From contig JAWZYU010000007.1 of assembly GCA_038380435.1 (NCBI GenBank), forward strand, positions 88,240,334 through 88,304,333: DNA of 64,000 nt, in the 5' to 3' direction. Source of the stretch: Ryuthela nishihirai. Lineage: Eukaryota > Arthropoda > Arachnida > Araneae > Heptathelidae. Shown here in pieces: positions 32,848-45,684 of the stretch; the stretch's first letter is position 1, and the number at the start of each line of letters is the position of its first letter. A program made the position numbers and the translations under genes. The notes under the pieces are model-generated. The model saw only the letters and a program-made list of their open reading frames with translations, was not told the origin of the DNA and did no database searches.

Positions 32848-34388
32848 ATCATCGTCATCATCCTCAAGCAGCCATGGGCTACATAGGTCCAACCAGACCA
32901 TACAATTTAGTTCTCCAAGCATATCTGTCCTGAGCTATATTTGCTGCATCTGGCCACTGCACACCAATTCTAACAATGTCCTGTTTGACATTATCTGCCC
33001 ACTGCATCCTAGGTCTCCCCCTCTTTCTGAGGCCTTTAGGCACACTGTTCATAACCCTATTTGGCAATCTATAATTATCCATACGGGCAACATGCCAAAC
33101 CAATGGAGTCTCTCTCTGCACAATATGCTGCTTAAAGGAGGTTGCCGACTCCTTTGTCTAACCTCATCATCACTTATAAAGTTGAACCACTTAATGCCCA
33201 AGATACTGCGTAAGCATCTAGAATCAAAACCATCTAGTTTCCTATTATCTTGTTTACACAGCATCCAAGTATCACTACCATAGCTAACCCTAGAAAGAAC
33301 CAAACTATTATACAGTCTAATTTTAGTCTTTAGGTGTATACACCTATTTCTCCACACTCTCCATAGATTCTTAAAAGTTCTAGCAGCAATCCCTATTCGT
33401 CTGTTAATCTCCTGTCGCACATCACCAGTATCTGTTACATAACTCCCAAGGTAATTAAACTGCGACACCTGCTAAAGACTGCAACCAATCAGATTAACTG
33501 AATCACAGCCTGCCTGACCAATTTTCATCACTTTAGTTTTCTCTCTGTTTATAACCAAACCTACTCTACTACCAGTTTCATCAACAGCCCTAATGAAAGA
33601 GTTCATCTCATCAACATCATTTGCCAAAAGGGCTAAATCATCAGCATAATCTAAATCAGAAATTTTCTTATTTCCAGCCAATCTAAGGCCAAAATCTTTC
33701 CCTTGAAGTGAATTTCACATAACACAATCAATAACCAAACTAAAGAGAAAAGGAGACAAAATGCACCCTTGTCGAACACCAGAAGTAATGCTAAACCAAT
33801 TGCTACAAGACTTACCAACTCTCACACACGACTCAGTGTTATTATAGACAACTTTCATTATGTTAACTAATTTGTCTGGTATACCATATGATCTCACAAT
33901 CAACCACAAATTATGACGATCAACACAGTCGAAAGCCTTTTTGAAATCAACAAAGCTAGCAACCAAAGGTTTCTGAAACTCTAAACATTTCTCAAGAATC
34001 TGCCCAAGTGAAAATATCTGACCTACACATCCCCTACCACTTCTGAATCCATATTGCTCATCACATAATTACCTGTCAACCAGATTCTTAATTCTATTAA
34101 GCACAATCATGCAAAGAACTTTATCTGGAACAGAGAGTAGGCTGATGCCCCTATAGTTATCACAAGAACTGCAATCACCTTTTTTTGAAAATAGGGATAA
34201 CAATAGCCCTGGTAAAATCCTTAGAAACCATGCCTTTATCATAAAAGATATTCAAAATTTCAGCCATTCAAGTGCTAACTGAAACATTCGCAGCTCTAAG
34301 CATTTCTATGGTAATTTCATCTACCCCTGGTGATTTATGTAGTTTAAGTTTAGAAATAGCAAAAATAACTTCAGATTGTGTTATAGGG
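32848..34388 (-). mobile_element. RTE-type LINE copy, 5'-truncated
   Basis: Minus-strand copy with the 3' end at the left (CATCGTCATCATCCTCAAGC). Fragments at 33049-33468, 33472-33681 and 33715-33966 give the RT region, including FVDFKKAFDCVDRHNLW, SGVRQGCILSPFLFSL and DLDYADDLALL. Stops and frameshifts separate them. The endonuclease half is missing. Confidence 0.88.
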
Positions 34389-34592
34389 CCATATTAAATA
34401 AATACTAAAATATTAATTTTAATAAGGCTTTTTACAGTGATACAGTAAAAAAAAAAAGATTTGGCAATTAAGATTTAATTTTGGAAAACCTGATGAAAAA
34501 ATAAATATAAATTCTATATTAATCTTTTTTTTTTACTGTATCACTGTAAAAAGCCTTATTAAAATTAATATTTTAATATTTATTTAATATGG
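34389..34592. repeat. 204-bp near-perfect palindrome
   Basis: Arms of about 71 bp (34389-34460 and 34522-34592) are inverted copies, including CTTTTTACAGTGATACAGTA and its inverse. The spacer is about 61 bp. It forms the boundary between the LINE copy and the R repeat. Confidence 0.88.
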
Positions 34593-36640
34593 CTCTATAA
34601 CATGCTTAGAGCTGGGAAGGAAATTTCTTCCTGAATAAATACAATATTTACCTGAAACTTGACTTTTATTTCTTTTTATAATTCTTTTCAAGATGGTATA
34701 TTTGGAAACATTGTTACACAAGATACTTGGACTGCTCACATTCATGGGATTTTCTCTCCTGTTTATAAAGTGGAGGAACACTTTCTTGGCTATTTTGCAT
34801 TGTACATTGTGAATTTTTATCGATCTTGGCAAAGTGCTGAATAATAGTCCATCAAGGCTAAAAAACTTTGATATGCTCAGATTAATAAAGCCAAAACATG
34901 GGGGGTGTGATAGTTAAACTTATTTTTAAATCACTTAATATACGCTCATAAAATTTTACATAAAATTTTACCAAAGTAGAGGGGAAGGTTAAGGCCACCT
35001 CTGTGTAATTGGAAGAGGGGTGGAAGGTTAAAATCTTTTCAGTGTTAGAGGAAGTGGGGGAGGTTAAAACCTCCTCAGTGTAATGGGAAGGGAGGGGGAA
35101 GAAGGCCTTGATGAAATTGCATTGTTGTCATCTCCCAACTGCAGAAGCCCTGAGTGCTGAGCTATCAAATATCCATTTTATTTTTGTATCAAACAACATT
35201 TTCATTCTCAGGAAATAGTTAAAAAAATTCTGTAGAAAACCAAGAACAAATAAAAATTGACTAATAACCTAAAGCATTGACAATCATTACTGGAATTATT
35301 TGCAACCCCCCCCCCCCTCCTTATCATTGATGAAATTATTTGTGGCCTCCTTTTACTATTTTACTATTGATTGAACTTGTCACCCCACCCCTTACCACTG
35401 ACAAAATTTGCCTCATACATTCCTTTACCATTGATAAAAGTAACTTTAATTGAGATAAGAATATTTTCCCAACAGAATGCTCCAGACAACATAATTATTG
35501 GATTTCAACAGTATAGGATGCAGTACAAGAAATTTTGGGTAAACTAAGATGCCTGTAGTGGCTGACTGCAAGAAGAAAGAGGGAATAATGACCTAAAGCA
35601 TTGTTAAAAAAACTACAGCAGTAAGTTCTAAGATTTTCTTGTTAGAAAAAAAAATGGTGAAAATTAATAAAAACTAACTCCAAATGATCAATAATTATTT
35701 ACAAATCTATAGAGATAAAATCAAAATAAATATATGGAAATAAAAACAAAAGTTTAACCCTTAACATTCATGGTTTATAGAGGAGAATTCACTCTGGTGG
35801 CTGGGTTAATTTTGAAATGCTACCAGTAGAAAAAAAGAACAACTTTAAAATCTTATACTGAAGTAACTAAGAGACAGAAGTAAGTCATGTCATATACCAA
35901 AATAAAGGTAATTTAATTGTGAATTTTTAGGAAATAAAATCTTTGAGAAAAATAGCAAGCATATTAATTTTAGTAGTGCTTAATGAAATTAAAATAATTT
36001 AGTAGAAAAAAAGAATAATTTCATTGGATTTGAACCTCATTCTGAAATAACTAATGAACAGAATATGGCATATTACATCTTAAAAGAAAGAGCATTTAAT
36101 TATGTATAATAATTTGTAAACAGATTTAACTAAAACTGGATAATTATATATATTTTTTTGCACAGTACTGCTGGAAGTTTCATCAGAATCATTATATTGT
36201 GTACTATCACTGTTGGTATCAACATTTACTACTAATTCATTATACATGGTATTTTTGAGGGAATTTCAAGATAAAAAAAAAAAGTTTAATTGCAGGAGTT
36301 CGGTGAACACTCTCCATGAAAGTTTAGTTTGGGAATATTAAAAGAAGGAAGAAAACAAAACACTCAGATGCACAAAATGAGGCACAGTAATAGTAATCAT
36401 GGTAAATGTAATGTTTCTTTTTTTGTTTTTAGCAACTTTATTGAATGTATAATTATCAGATTTATATTAATTATCAAATTTGGTTTGTAAACTTTCAGGA
36501 TTCATTTAAAAAAAAACATTAAAAATTGACAATTTCTGTGGGGGAAAAAATTAACTATTAGAGCACATTATCTTGAGAACCATAATTCCCAAAGGATATG
36601 AGACTGCATTTGGCTCTGAGAACTACAAGTGTCTTCTGAC
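34593..36640. repeat. AT-rich repeat-derived sequence
   Basis: 34600-34860 is the inverse of 50470-50790 (shared CCCATGAATGTGA, TTGAAAAGAAT, GAAATTTCCTT). 35860-36150 has two R modules. 34980-35110 has a local repeat of AGGTTAAxxCCTCxTCAGTG and GGAAGxGGxGGxAGG. No exon is supported. Confidence 0.5.
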
Positions 36641-36643
36641 ACT

Positions 36644-36806
36644 TTAACCCTTTGAACCTAAGGGCATCACAACAGCATCTTGATTTTATCATAAAACTCA
36701 TGGGCGCCATTAGCTACGACATGCTACAGTCAGTCTGGCATGGATAGTTGTGTGTCATACCTGTGCTCTGTATTATTATTCATGATCATAATTTTTACCC
36801 ATGAAA
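36644..36806. other. Possible piggyBac-type terminus
   Basis: TTAACCCTTTGAACCTAAGG resembles a piggyBac end. A possible opposite end, ATTTAAGGATTAA, lies near 40304 beyond the nested LINE. Unproven. Confidence 0.35.
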
Positions 36807-36839
36807 ACATCATCATCATCATCCTCAAGCAGCCATGGG

Positions 36840-38264
36840 CTACGGAGGTCCAACCAGACTGCGCAGTTTAATTCTCCAAGCATATCTGTCCTGAGCTACA
36901 TCTGCTGCATCCGGCCACTGCACACCAATTCTAACAAGGTCCTGTTTGACATTGTCTGCCCACCGCATCCTAGGTCTCCCCCTCCTTCTGAGGCCTCTAG
37001 GCACACTGTTCATAACCCTATTCGCCAATCTATAATTATCCATACGGGCAACATGGCCAAACCAGCGGAGTCTCTCTCTGCACAATATGCTGCTTAAAGG
37101 AGGTTGCAGACTCCTTTGCCTAACCTCATCATTAGTTACAAAGTTAAACCACCTAATACCCAAGATACTGTGAAAGCATCTAGAATCAAAAGCATCTAGT
37201 TTCCTGTTATCTTGTTTACACAGCGTCCAAGTTTCACTACCATAACTAACCCTAGAAAGAACCAAACTATTATACAGTCTAATTTTAGTCTTTAGATGTA
37301 TATGCCTATTTCTCCACAATCTCCATAGATTCTTAAAAGTCCCGGCAGCAATACCTATTCGTCTGTTATTCTCATGCCACACATCACCAGTATCAGTTAC
37401 GTAGCTCCCAAGATAATTAAAATGTGACACCTGCTCAAGACTGCAACCATTCAGATGAACTGAATCACAACTTGCCTGACCAATTTTCATCACTTTAGTT
37501 TTCTCTCTGTTTATAACCAAACCTACTGTACTACCAGTCTCATCAATAGCTCGAATGAAAGAGTTCATTTCATCAACATCATTTGACAAAAGGGCTAAAT
37601 CATCAGCATAATCTAAATCAGAAATTTTCGTATCTCCACACCATTTAAGGCCAAAAGTTTTCCCTTGAAGTGAATTTCGCATAACATAATCAATAACCAA
37701 ACTAAAGAGAAAAGGAGACAAAATGCACCCTTGTCGAACACCAGAAGTAATGCTAAACCAATTGCTACAAGACTTACCAACTCTCACACATGACTCAGTG
37801 TTATTATAGAGAGCTTTCATTATGTTAACTAACTTGTCTGGTATACCATATGATCTCACAATCAACCACAAATTATGACGATCAACAGAGTCGAAAGCCT
37901 TTTTGAAATCAACAAAGCTAGCAACCAAAGGTTTCTGAAACTCTAAACATTTCTCAAGAATCTGCCTAAGTGAAAATATCTGATCCACACATCCCCTACC
38001 ACTTCTGAATCCACATTGCTCATCACGCAATTGCCTGTCAACTAGATTCTTAATTCTATTAAGCATAATCATGGAAAGAACTTTACCTGGAACAGAGAGT
38101 AGGCTGATACTCCTATAGTTATCACAAGAACTGCGATCACCTTTTTTGAAAATAGGGATAATAATAGCTCTAGTAAAATCTTTAGGAACCATGCCTTTAT
38201 CATAAAAGTTGTTCAAAATTTCAGTCATCCAAATGGTAACTGAAACATTTCCAGCTCTAAGCAT
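36840..38264 (-). pseudogene. LINE reverse transcriptase half
   Basis: 474 codons from the first Met after the internal stop, on the same frame as the endonuclease half. RT motifs in order: KKGDRSSCDNYRSISLLSV (about 40-58), EQCGFRSGRG (82-91), FVDFKKAFDSVDRHNLW (117-133), SGVRQGCILSPFLFSL (174-189) and the active-site YADD (219-222). A C-terminal region has RWFGHVARM and RGRPRMRWAD, typical of this LINE group. No further stop or frameshift interrupts it. By itself it lacks the endonuclease and the natural N-terminus. The role is target-primed reverse transcription of LINE RNA, and probably of SINE RNAs in trans. Confidence 0.9.
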
Positions 38265-38276
38265 TTCCGTAGTAAT

Positions 38277-39887
38277 TTAATTTACCACTGGGGATTTATG
38301 AAGTTTAAGTTTAGAAATAGCCAAACTAACTTCAGATTGTGTTATAGGGCCAACATTAAAGCCAACAATGCATCTATCATCATTGCAAACAATGGGAGTA
38401 GAATTAACCACATTGTTTAGAACATCACTGAAATGCTCAGCCCACCTAGCCATGACAGAATCCTCACCTTCTAGAACCTTACCTTGTTTATCCTTCAATC
38501 CCTGTATACCTATTCGTTTTCTACCACACAAAACATTAACTATCTGGTACAACTCTCTGCTGTTGTGTTGTCTAACTGCTTCCTCAGCTTTGTCAGCCAG
38601 GCCATCAAGCCAAAGATTCTTATCAGTAGCTAACTGATCCTTTACACATTTATTAAGTTCTTTGTAATGCTTTCTATTAGGACTAGTTGGGTACTGATTA
38701 AGGACATTCCTGCAGTTCCTTCTTTCCGAAATAAGCTCAAGTGCCTTATCACTCAGATAATTCTGCCTCCTCTGCTCCTTTTTCCCTAAAAGAGTACTGT
38801 TAGTTTCCAAAAAAGCCTGTTTAAAATGGTCCCATTCTTCCTCAACTTCAGTATTAAGCAAACCATGACTGTCATAATGACTTAGTAACCTATCATGGTA
38901 AGCTTTAGCTATAACTGGGTCTTTCAGAGCTTCAGTATTAAAGGCAAATTTTTTAACCCTAGCACAACACTTTTTAAGTTTAAGTTGCAAGACACTTTTA
39001 ACAAGGTAATGGTCAGATCCAATTTCAGCTCCCCTATATGACCTGGTATTTCTAACAGAACTAGCCCATTTGCTGTTAATTAATATATAATCAATCATAT
39101 TCCTATGCAGCCCATCAGGTGAAACCCATGTGTATTTATGTATGTCGTGGTGTTTGTAATATGTGTTAGTTATTCTGAAACCATTGAGTTTACTTACCTG
39201 TAGGAGATGTTGCCCATTGCCATTGCAGCTACCAATACCAAAAGGGCCTATTACTCCTCCCCAAAGATCAGAGTCAGTACCAACTTTGGCATTGAAGTCA
39301 CCAAGAACAAGGGTAATATCTCCTTTCTTGACAGAGTTCAAAATATCCTGAAGTTGTCCGTAAAACCTATCCTTCTCATCCTCATCAGAACCGTCAGTGG
39401 GGGCATAACAGCAGATAATATTAAAGTCTTTAATGCTTGTCTGAAATTTTGCTGTAAGAAACCTTTCATTAATGCACTCATATCCTAGAAGAGCATCACT
39501 AGCATGTCTGCTGAGCAGCAGATCCACGCCTTGGTGATGCTTTCCATCCTCCCTCCCTGTAAAGAGAAATTTAAAGTTATTTTTAAGTATCTCACCTTTA
39601 CCTGTCCATCTGGTCTCTTGCAAGCCTAGAATATCTAGGTTATAGCGCTGGAATTCCTGCGTGAGGACATCAAGAGAATAATCTCTATGTAATGTCCTCA
39701 CATTCCACGCTCCTGCAGAGAGAAAATGATTAGTAGGTTTTTTAAAGAAATTAGGTTTATTGAGATTGGTAGGGCCAACAATATCAAACATCCCCCTGAT
39801 CGCAGGCATGGGGCAAAGACCTGTTCCTCCTCTGCTAAAGGCTGAAGTCACCAATGCTGGTAGGAACATCAGGCACCACCTTTTCAA
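38277..39887 (-). pseudogene. LINE apurinic-endonuclease half
   Basis: 536 codons ending at a premature TAA. Endonuclease motifs in order: AWNVRTL (about 60-66), ILGLQETRW (86-94), LVLGDFNAKVGTDSD (193-207), YTWVSPDG (252-259), MIDYILI (264-270) and SDHYLV (291-296). These are the metal-binding and catalytic blocks of LINE nucleases. The rest is a linker to the RT. The codon interrupted by the stop follows KLKLHKSP; other copies have an open codon at that place. Such domains are often misannotated as craniofacial development protein 2-like. Confidence 0.9.
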
Positions 39888-39900
39888 GTGGACTTTTTCA

Positions 39901-40320
39901 AGAGCTGGCAGATAAAATAAATACCAGTGATAGAAGTTACAGCATGATTGATAGCAGTGATGATGAATTTGTTTTCACCAACTGTGATGAAAGTGGAAAA
40001 CACATAAAAAATTTATAAGTTGTAGTTTTTTGTATATGTATTTTTTTACTGTTTTTTTTTTTTTTTCGTGATGGTTGTTTATTTTGTATTTATTTATTTT
40101 TTGTAAATTACTGCTATTTTTGTTTCATAAATATGTATAAAGGTCCTTATCAATAAAAAAAGTTTTTGCAGGCAAGTATTTTGATAATATTTATATTTAA
40201 AAAATTTTAAGCTACAATATGAAAAAGCTATTTTTTATGAATATTGCTTTGAGTAACCGGTAACACCTATAAAAAAAATTCAAGTGCAAAGATTTAAGGA
40301 TTAATGAAAGATATAAAAGC
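39901..40320 (+). other. Possible C-terminal coding tail and 3' end of an older element
   Basis: Just beyond the LINE 5' end, a plus-strand frame reads DSSDDEFVFTNCDESG and stops at 40016-40018, followed by an AATAAA near 40151 and TTAA near 40300. It could be a piggyBac-related remnant split by the LINE. Confidence 0.3.
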
Positions 40321-42235
40321 TACTGAGAAAACTCAACTTTCCTCAATTGTTTGTGACATGAGAATCGACACTGAACAACCACATGCAGACACATATATCC
40401 AAATGGTCATAACGAAGCACTCGGTAGCTGTGTCTTTGTTTGAGTCCAGAATTAAACAATAGTGGTTTTACTTTTGGAAAGTTACAAGCTTAATACTAAG
40501 ATGAATAATAAAAACTATTCTAGAAATACTGAAACAGATTAAAGCAGACAGAAGTGGAAACAAATGGGAGGAAAATATACATACATACTTTCTAACTGTT
40601 TCCATAATCATCCGATTTTAAAATGAAACATTTTTAATTAATTTTTGGAAGAATGTCTAAACTTTTTGGGAAAAAGATGTGTTGACAATCACATCTTTTT
40701 CATGTAGTAGTTTTTCATGATGTAGTTCAGATCAAACTCGTGATATTAAATCAGAGGGTTGCTTCTACAGGGAGAAATGAAAAGAATCAGAAGAGTAATA
40801 GCATATATCAAGTCTATGGAATGGCAATCAGAGCGCTGGAAAAAATTATTTATATATCTTAAGAAAATCTTCAAAACATGGAAAAGGTATTATTTTAGAT
40901 ATTTGAATTATCGACTTTTATGAGATATATGTAAACAAAATTTCAAACAGAATTTCTATTTCTAAAAAATCAAAATTTCACCTATTGTACAAGGCATGCT
41001 GACAGTGCCTACACTCTGAACCTGGGGAAATTTGACATATGTTACATACTGATAACTTGGGAAGATTTAAAGTTTACCTTTTATTTGGTTATTCAAGCCA
41101 TGCGTTTAGAAAGATTTTCAACATATAAATTTGTGTAATTTTATTTGGGTGCATAGGGGGAAGCTCAGTTTATTTTTAAAGTGATCAGAAGGCAAAAATA
41201 TGAAGAGGTTAAGAAAACAAAGTTGAAAAACAACTGTTTTCAAGATTAAGAATACCACAGAAGTTGTGATTGAGAGTGATGCAAAAGTTGAAGCCTTTGG
41301 TTAGAGGTGTCACAAAAGCTGGAACTGAGTTTAGGAGTGACACAAAACTACAAAATGTATGGTGTTACAAGCAGAAAATGATTAAGAAATAATGTAATAT
41401 AACATTTTTTAATATTTTTTTTGTAATTTAAGCTTAAAAGCTCAATTTGAACTATTGTCAACACATTTTCTCTTAAAGTTTTGAAATTCCCCAAAAATAT
41501 TAACTAAAAATCTTTTCTTTTTAAAATCAGAGGATTTTGTAAGCAATTACAAAATACGTAGCTTCAGTTGTCCTCTCTTTTTTTCCACTTTAACCTATTT
41601 CAATATTTTTAAAATTATTTTTATCAATCATCCCAGCATTCAGTGCATAATTTCTCCTCGAAAGTGAAACTAAACTGCTATTGTATACTTGGTGAATCAA
41701 GCAAGGAAGACACAGTAGCAATGATGCTCAGTTATCCCAGCGAATGGCATGACCTACTTTGTATGCATGTGGCTGTCTGCACCCTTATTTTTGTTATAAA
41801 CATTGGAGAAAGATTGCACTTTATAGGTTAGTATTTAAACTTTCACTTTTATTTGCATAAATTTATTTTGTTTTTACTTCCATAGATTTATAAATCATTA
41901 TCAATCTTTTAGAGTTATGATACATCTTCACCATTTTTTTTTCTGATGAAGTCTTACAATTTGCAGTTGCTGATAACAAAAATATCTCTTGATGTTTATG
42001 AAAGTTTGTAAATCTGTGCAGTGTCAGTATATGCTTTGTTTGTCTAAAATAATTATTTCCTTTTAGTATATAATGTTTTTTTAACTGTTTAGTCAGAGTT
42101 ATTTTAATTTTCATCTTTAATTAATTATGTATATTCCTCTTCTTTCCTTTCATTTCCTAAGTTTGTCCTTTCTCTGCCATTTCATTTAACAGATTTGAAC
42201 CAAGACCCTCATTCTAATATTAGGTCCCATCATAT
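40320..42235. other. AT-rich intron sequence
   Basis: No exon found. 41430-41600 shares words with 49580-49740 (GCTCAATTTGAACTATTGTCAACA compared with a diverged copy; AATTACAAAATACGTA in both), so a shared old repeat lies here. Confidence 0.5.
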
Positions 42236-42239
42236 GTAA

Positions 42240-42492
42240 GGAACACCTTTCAGATGAATTGGAATGCTGACTGCAAGCCAGGCTATACCATTCGACATCA
42301 GTGACCCGCCTCATTAATGCTCTTATGGCAAAATGGCAGGCAATTTCTGCAGCAATATATCAAATCTAGTGGAAAGCCTTCTCTGCAGAATGGAAGCTGT
42401 AATAGTAGCAAAGAGTGGACCAATGCGATATTAATTCCTATTACTGAGAGATTGGGGATGAGAGAGTGTCTGGATACTTTTGATCATATTGT
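42240..42492 (+). mobile_element. Tc1-like 3' end, solo
   Basis: Ends GTCTGGATACTTTTGATCAT, the inverse of the terminal repeat at 10521. The sequence before it corresponds to the C-terminal tail of a Tc1 transposase in broken frames. The rest of the element is absent. Confidence 0.7.
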
Positions 42493-42973
42493 GATAAATG
42501 TATCTATAAATAATATCTAAATCTATAAAGTGTATGTGTGTTAAATGTAGTTCACACTACATTTAACATACACTATATGCTTGTTAAATGTAGCAAAAGT
42601 ATAAAAATTTATGTTTTGAAATTCAATCATGTCATAAATATATTATAAAATGAATTACTAAAATAACTTTATTTAATAAAATTAGAAAGAAACCAAATGT
42701 TTTTTATGAATGTTGAACTCCACTCTTCATTGTGAATAGCTTGTTGAAATTAATTATTAAATAACAAATATACAAAATTAAAAAATGCATGAATACAAAA
42801 ATTTTGCTTCACATTTAGGGTACCTATGTCCCCATTATGGATTTTTCAGGGTTTAGGAGACTCAGAAAATGCAAGTTACATAACAATAGAAATGCAAAAA
42901 GGAAGCATACCGAAAAGCAAAAGCTGAAACAATAATACATGAAATGTTTATAAAAATTAAAACTATTACTTAC

Positions 42974-43210
42974 TCCTTCATCCAGAAAAACTGGTTTCGA
43001 AGAATTACTTAAATGCTTATCAAGCAGCTGTAATGCTTTTTCCCACTTTTCATGCATTCCTAACCCAATCAACTGATATGTTCTTCCTACAATGTCATCA
43101 ACCTCACAGCCAATAAAATATATAGTCTTTCCAAGTAGATGTTTGGGATCACGAAGATCAAAGTGATCATCAAAATGTGGATTTCTAATATATGGAGTTC
43201 TTATTATAAC
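42974..43210 (-). CDS. Host gene, internal exon
   Basis: The minus-strand acceptor is TTTTGTTACAG before 43210; the donor GTAAGT lies at 42968-42973. The 237 nt are open in phase 0-0 and encode 79 residues: VIIRTPYIRNPHFDDHFDLR at the start, GKTIYFIGCEVDDIVGRTYQ in the middle and KPVFLDEG at the end. The composition is that of a folded domain with alternating hydrophobic and charged residues. I do not recognise the family. It directly continues in phase from the acidic exon at 54789-54970 and into the exon at 31537-31617. This is the strongest host-coding segment in the window. Confidence 0.8.
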
Positions 43211-45684
43211 CTGTAACAAAACCATAAGTTGTTTAATATAGAGAATGATTATGAAAAAACCTCTAGGCATTTCACAGAAAACAACAAATGGCAATATAGG
43301 TAATATGAAATTTTCACAGATATTACAGTGCATTACAGAAAATATGATAATACTGAAAATGTACTGATAAGAAGCATCTTTACTACTGTTGTTATGCTAT
43401 TATGGGATTAAAGTTTGTCCTACTAATATTAGATTATATCAGCTTTCAACAATTGTTGCAGGGCTAAAATCTCAATCTACTATCTTAACAAAATTTATTA
43501 GGTTCTGTTTGCAGGTTCAGTTCAATCAAATTGTTGAATCAATGGACTGGGAACAAATTGTACTACGATATTTTAATATTTTAAGTGCCAGAAGTCAAAA
43601 TATCATTATCAGCTTTCAAATTCTAATAACTTTGAAATGATATCTCAGTTTCATAGTATAAGATAATAAAAAAAGATTTAGAACAGAAATTGGCAATTTT
43701 TTTTAACTGCTTCTAAACATATATGGAAAATGACATTTAAACCTACAATACACACCTAGTTCTCTTTTTATGCACTCACCATTTACATTTTCTCAAAGAT
43801 ATTCATTTTAAGGAAATGCCCTACCTCTCACAGATATGCAAAAAATTTTACAAGTACATTACTTTGAAAAAAAAAATTGTGTCGATGTTAAACACACAAA
43901 ATGTGAATATGATGCATCAAATACAAGATCGGGAATACAAGCAAAAGTAACCAAATTCTTGTAGTAATTTAACATCATGCAAGCAATGGACAATGTAAAA
44001 CAATAACACACAACAAGTTTATAAGTTATAAGAACTGTAAAAGACAGGAATGATGTCAACCAAAGTTGCTTAAATAGTTCATGGGAAAAGTTGCTTCCCA
44101 AATTTGTCCACAACTTCAAGAGCTTTATTGTAAACTTGAGGAGGAGATGCACAACAAGGCATTAATGCAGCTTCATAAGGCTTGTTGAGAACCCACCAGA
44201 CAAAGAAGTAATTAACCCTTCCAAGGTCCCCCAATAATCATAGACATTGAGAATCAGAAATGAGAGGCCCAAGACGAGCATAGACATCTTTTGTACAACA
44301 CATGAAACTTCAATTTTTTTTTTAATAAAAATTGCCATTTGAAAATTTTCTTACATATACCTTTTAAAAATAGATAAATTTTATAGAGGGAAGGATTTCA
44401 TTGAAAATTTGTAATAACACTCTAAGTTCTTCAGCATCATGATTCCAGAAAATTAAGGCATTTTCAAAAAAAAGCATAAAATGTAGGCTTATATTCATCT
44501 CTGGACAAGGTGGTGGTCTCAACTTAGTGCATTACAACATGGGTCTTGGGCCAGAAAGGGAGCAGTACATTGGCACTCCCTCTATCTTGGCCCATGTCTG
44601 AACATTGACACAACACCAGTTTGTGGAAACTGACCTGAGTGGCAGCAGAACTTTTGTTAAAGAATACAGTTTTTTACCCTTCCCACTACAGAGAAATTTA
44701 AATTTCTGATAGTTTCCTAAAGTTAACCACAAAAGTCTTAACACACCACGGATCCACAAAACCTTCACTGCCATGAGTAATAAACTGTAATTCTTGTACT
44801 AAATAGTGGATGTAGAAGTAACCTATGACACATAAATGGTAAATTCAATTTCTAAATTATCAGCAAATGTTTCTAAATAGTGTAATTGTTGATATCAGAA
44901 TATTTAATACATCTATCACGTGCTTTTAACTTTAATGGATTTTTTGTTGGGGGAAGTCACATTTTGAGTAAGAAGAAATTTTGAGGGGCCAAACCCTTAC
45001 AGATTAAGTTATAATAAGAGAAAGCTGAATAACAAATTTGGTGAGTTTACAATCAGTTCTTAAGCAAAGAAACAAACTCTTCAGAATATATAGCACATAA
45101 ATAACAGATAAAGATATAAAAAATGACTGATGTAATCAATAGTGCACTTTTGCCATCTCAAGGCATTATCAGTGAGGCTAATCAACTGAGCTCTGCATTA
45201 AAGCCATTGTCTTAATAGTTTCAGTTTTGCATTTTGTCATGTTATTCTGGAATGTTTGTACAAGCATCTAACTTCAGTGTTGAAGAAACATGTTTTGCTC
45301 ATTTTTTCTTGGGTTTTTAATTATTCTTCTTATCAATTAGCATTTGCCAGGGATAGGGCAATTCTTCCCTCTATTGCTGCAAGCAGGGCCGGATCTGGGG
45401 GAGGGGTCAAGGGGCATTTTCCGAATGCTGGTATGGGTAATAGAGGCAAACAATTATTAGGCTTATTTATATTTCATGCATTTTTCAAGAAATTTTTTAA
45501 AGACATGTAAAATGGAAAGGAAAACGTTATACTGCATTCAAAAACCAGTCCCATTTTTTTCTAGATCCAGGCCTGGATACATGCAATATTTCTTTTAGAT
45601 ATATTACCACTTGTTCAGTTATTCCTATTTGTTTTAGAGTGAGATGGGCACTTATGATGTGACTGACCAACTGACAGACACTCC
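43211..45684. other. Intron sequence with one coding-like fragment
   Basis: Mostly AT-rich and unassigned. A minus-strand frame at 44079-44213 is described separately. A possible piggyBac-type end (TTAACCCTTCCAAGG) starts at 44213. Confidence 0.45.
44079..44213 (-). pseudogene. Coding-like C-terminal fragment, unrecognised
   Basis: A minus-strand frame of 44 codons without a Met reads NYFFVWWVLNKPYEAALMPC, then VYNKALEVVDKFGKQLFP and a TGA stop. The codon choice and residue pattern look protein-like. No good acceptor was found upstream; instead a TTAA adjoins it. It may be a terminal exon of another gene or a pseudogene piece. Confidence 0.35.

Larger units (their letters stand above)
36807..39900 (-). 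mobile_element. RTE-type LINE, nearly intact
   Basis: One minus-strand frame of 1016 codons (39887 to 36840) is broken only by a single TAA at 38277-38279. Upstream of the stop lies an apurinic-endonuclease-type domain, downstream a reverse transcriptase. The 3' end after the stop codon is about 20 bp plus an ATG-type trinucleotide tail (36808-36822), common in RTE elements. Related copies: 5600-9669, 32848-34388, 45685-46358, 52200-53715 and 55090-57510. No clear target duplication was seen. Confidence 0.93.
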
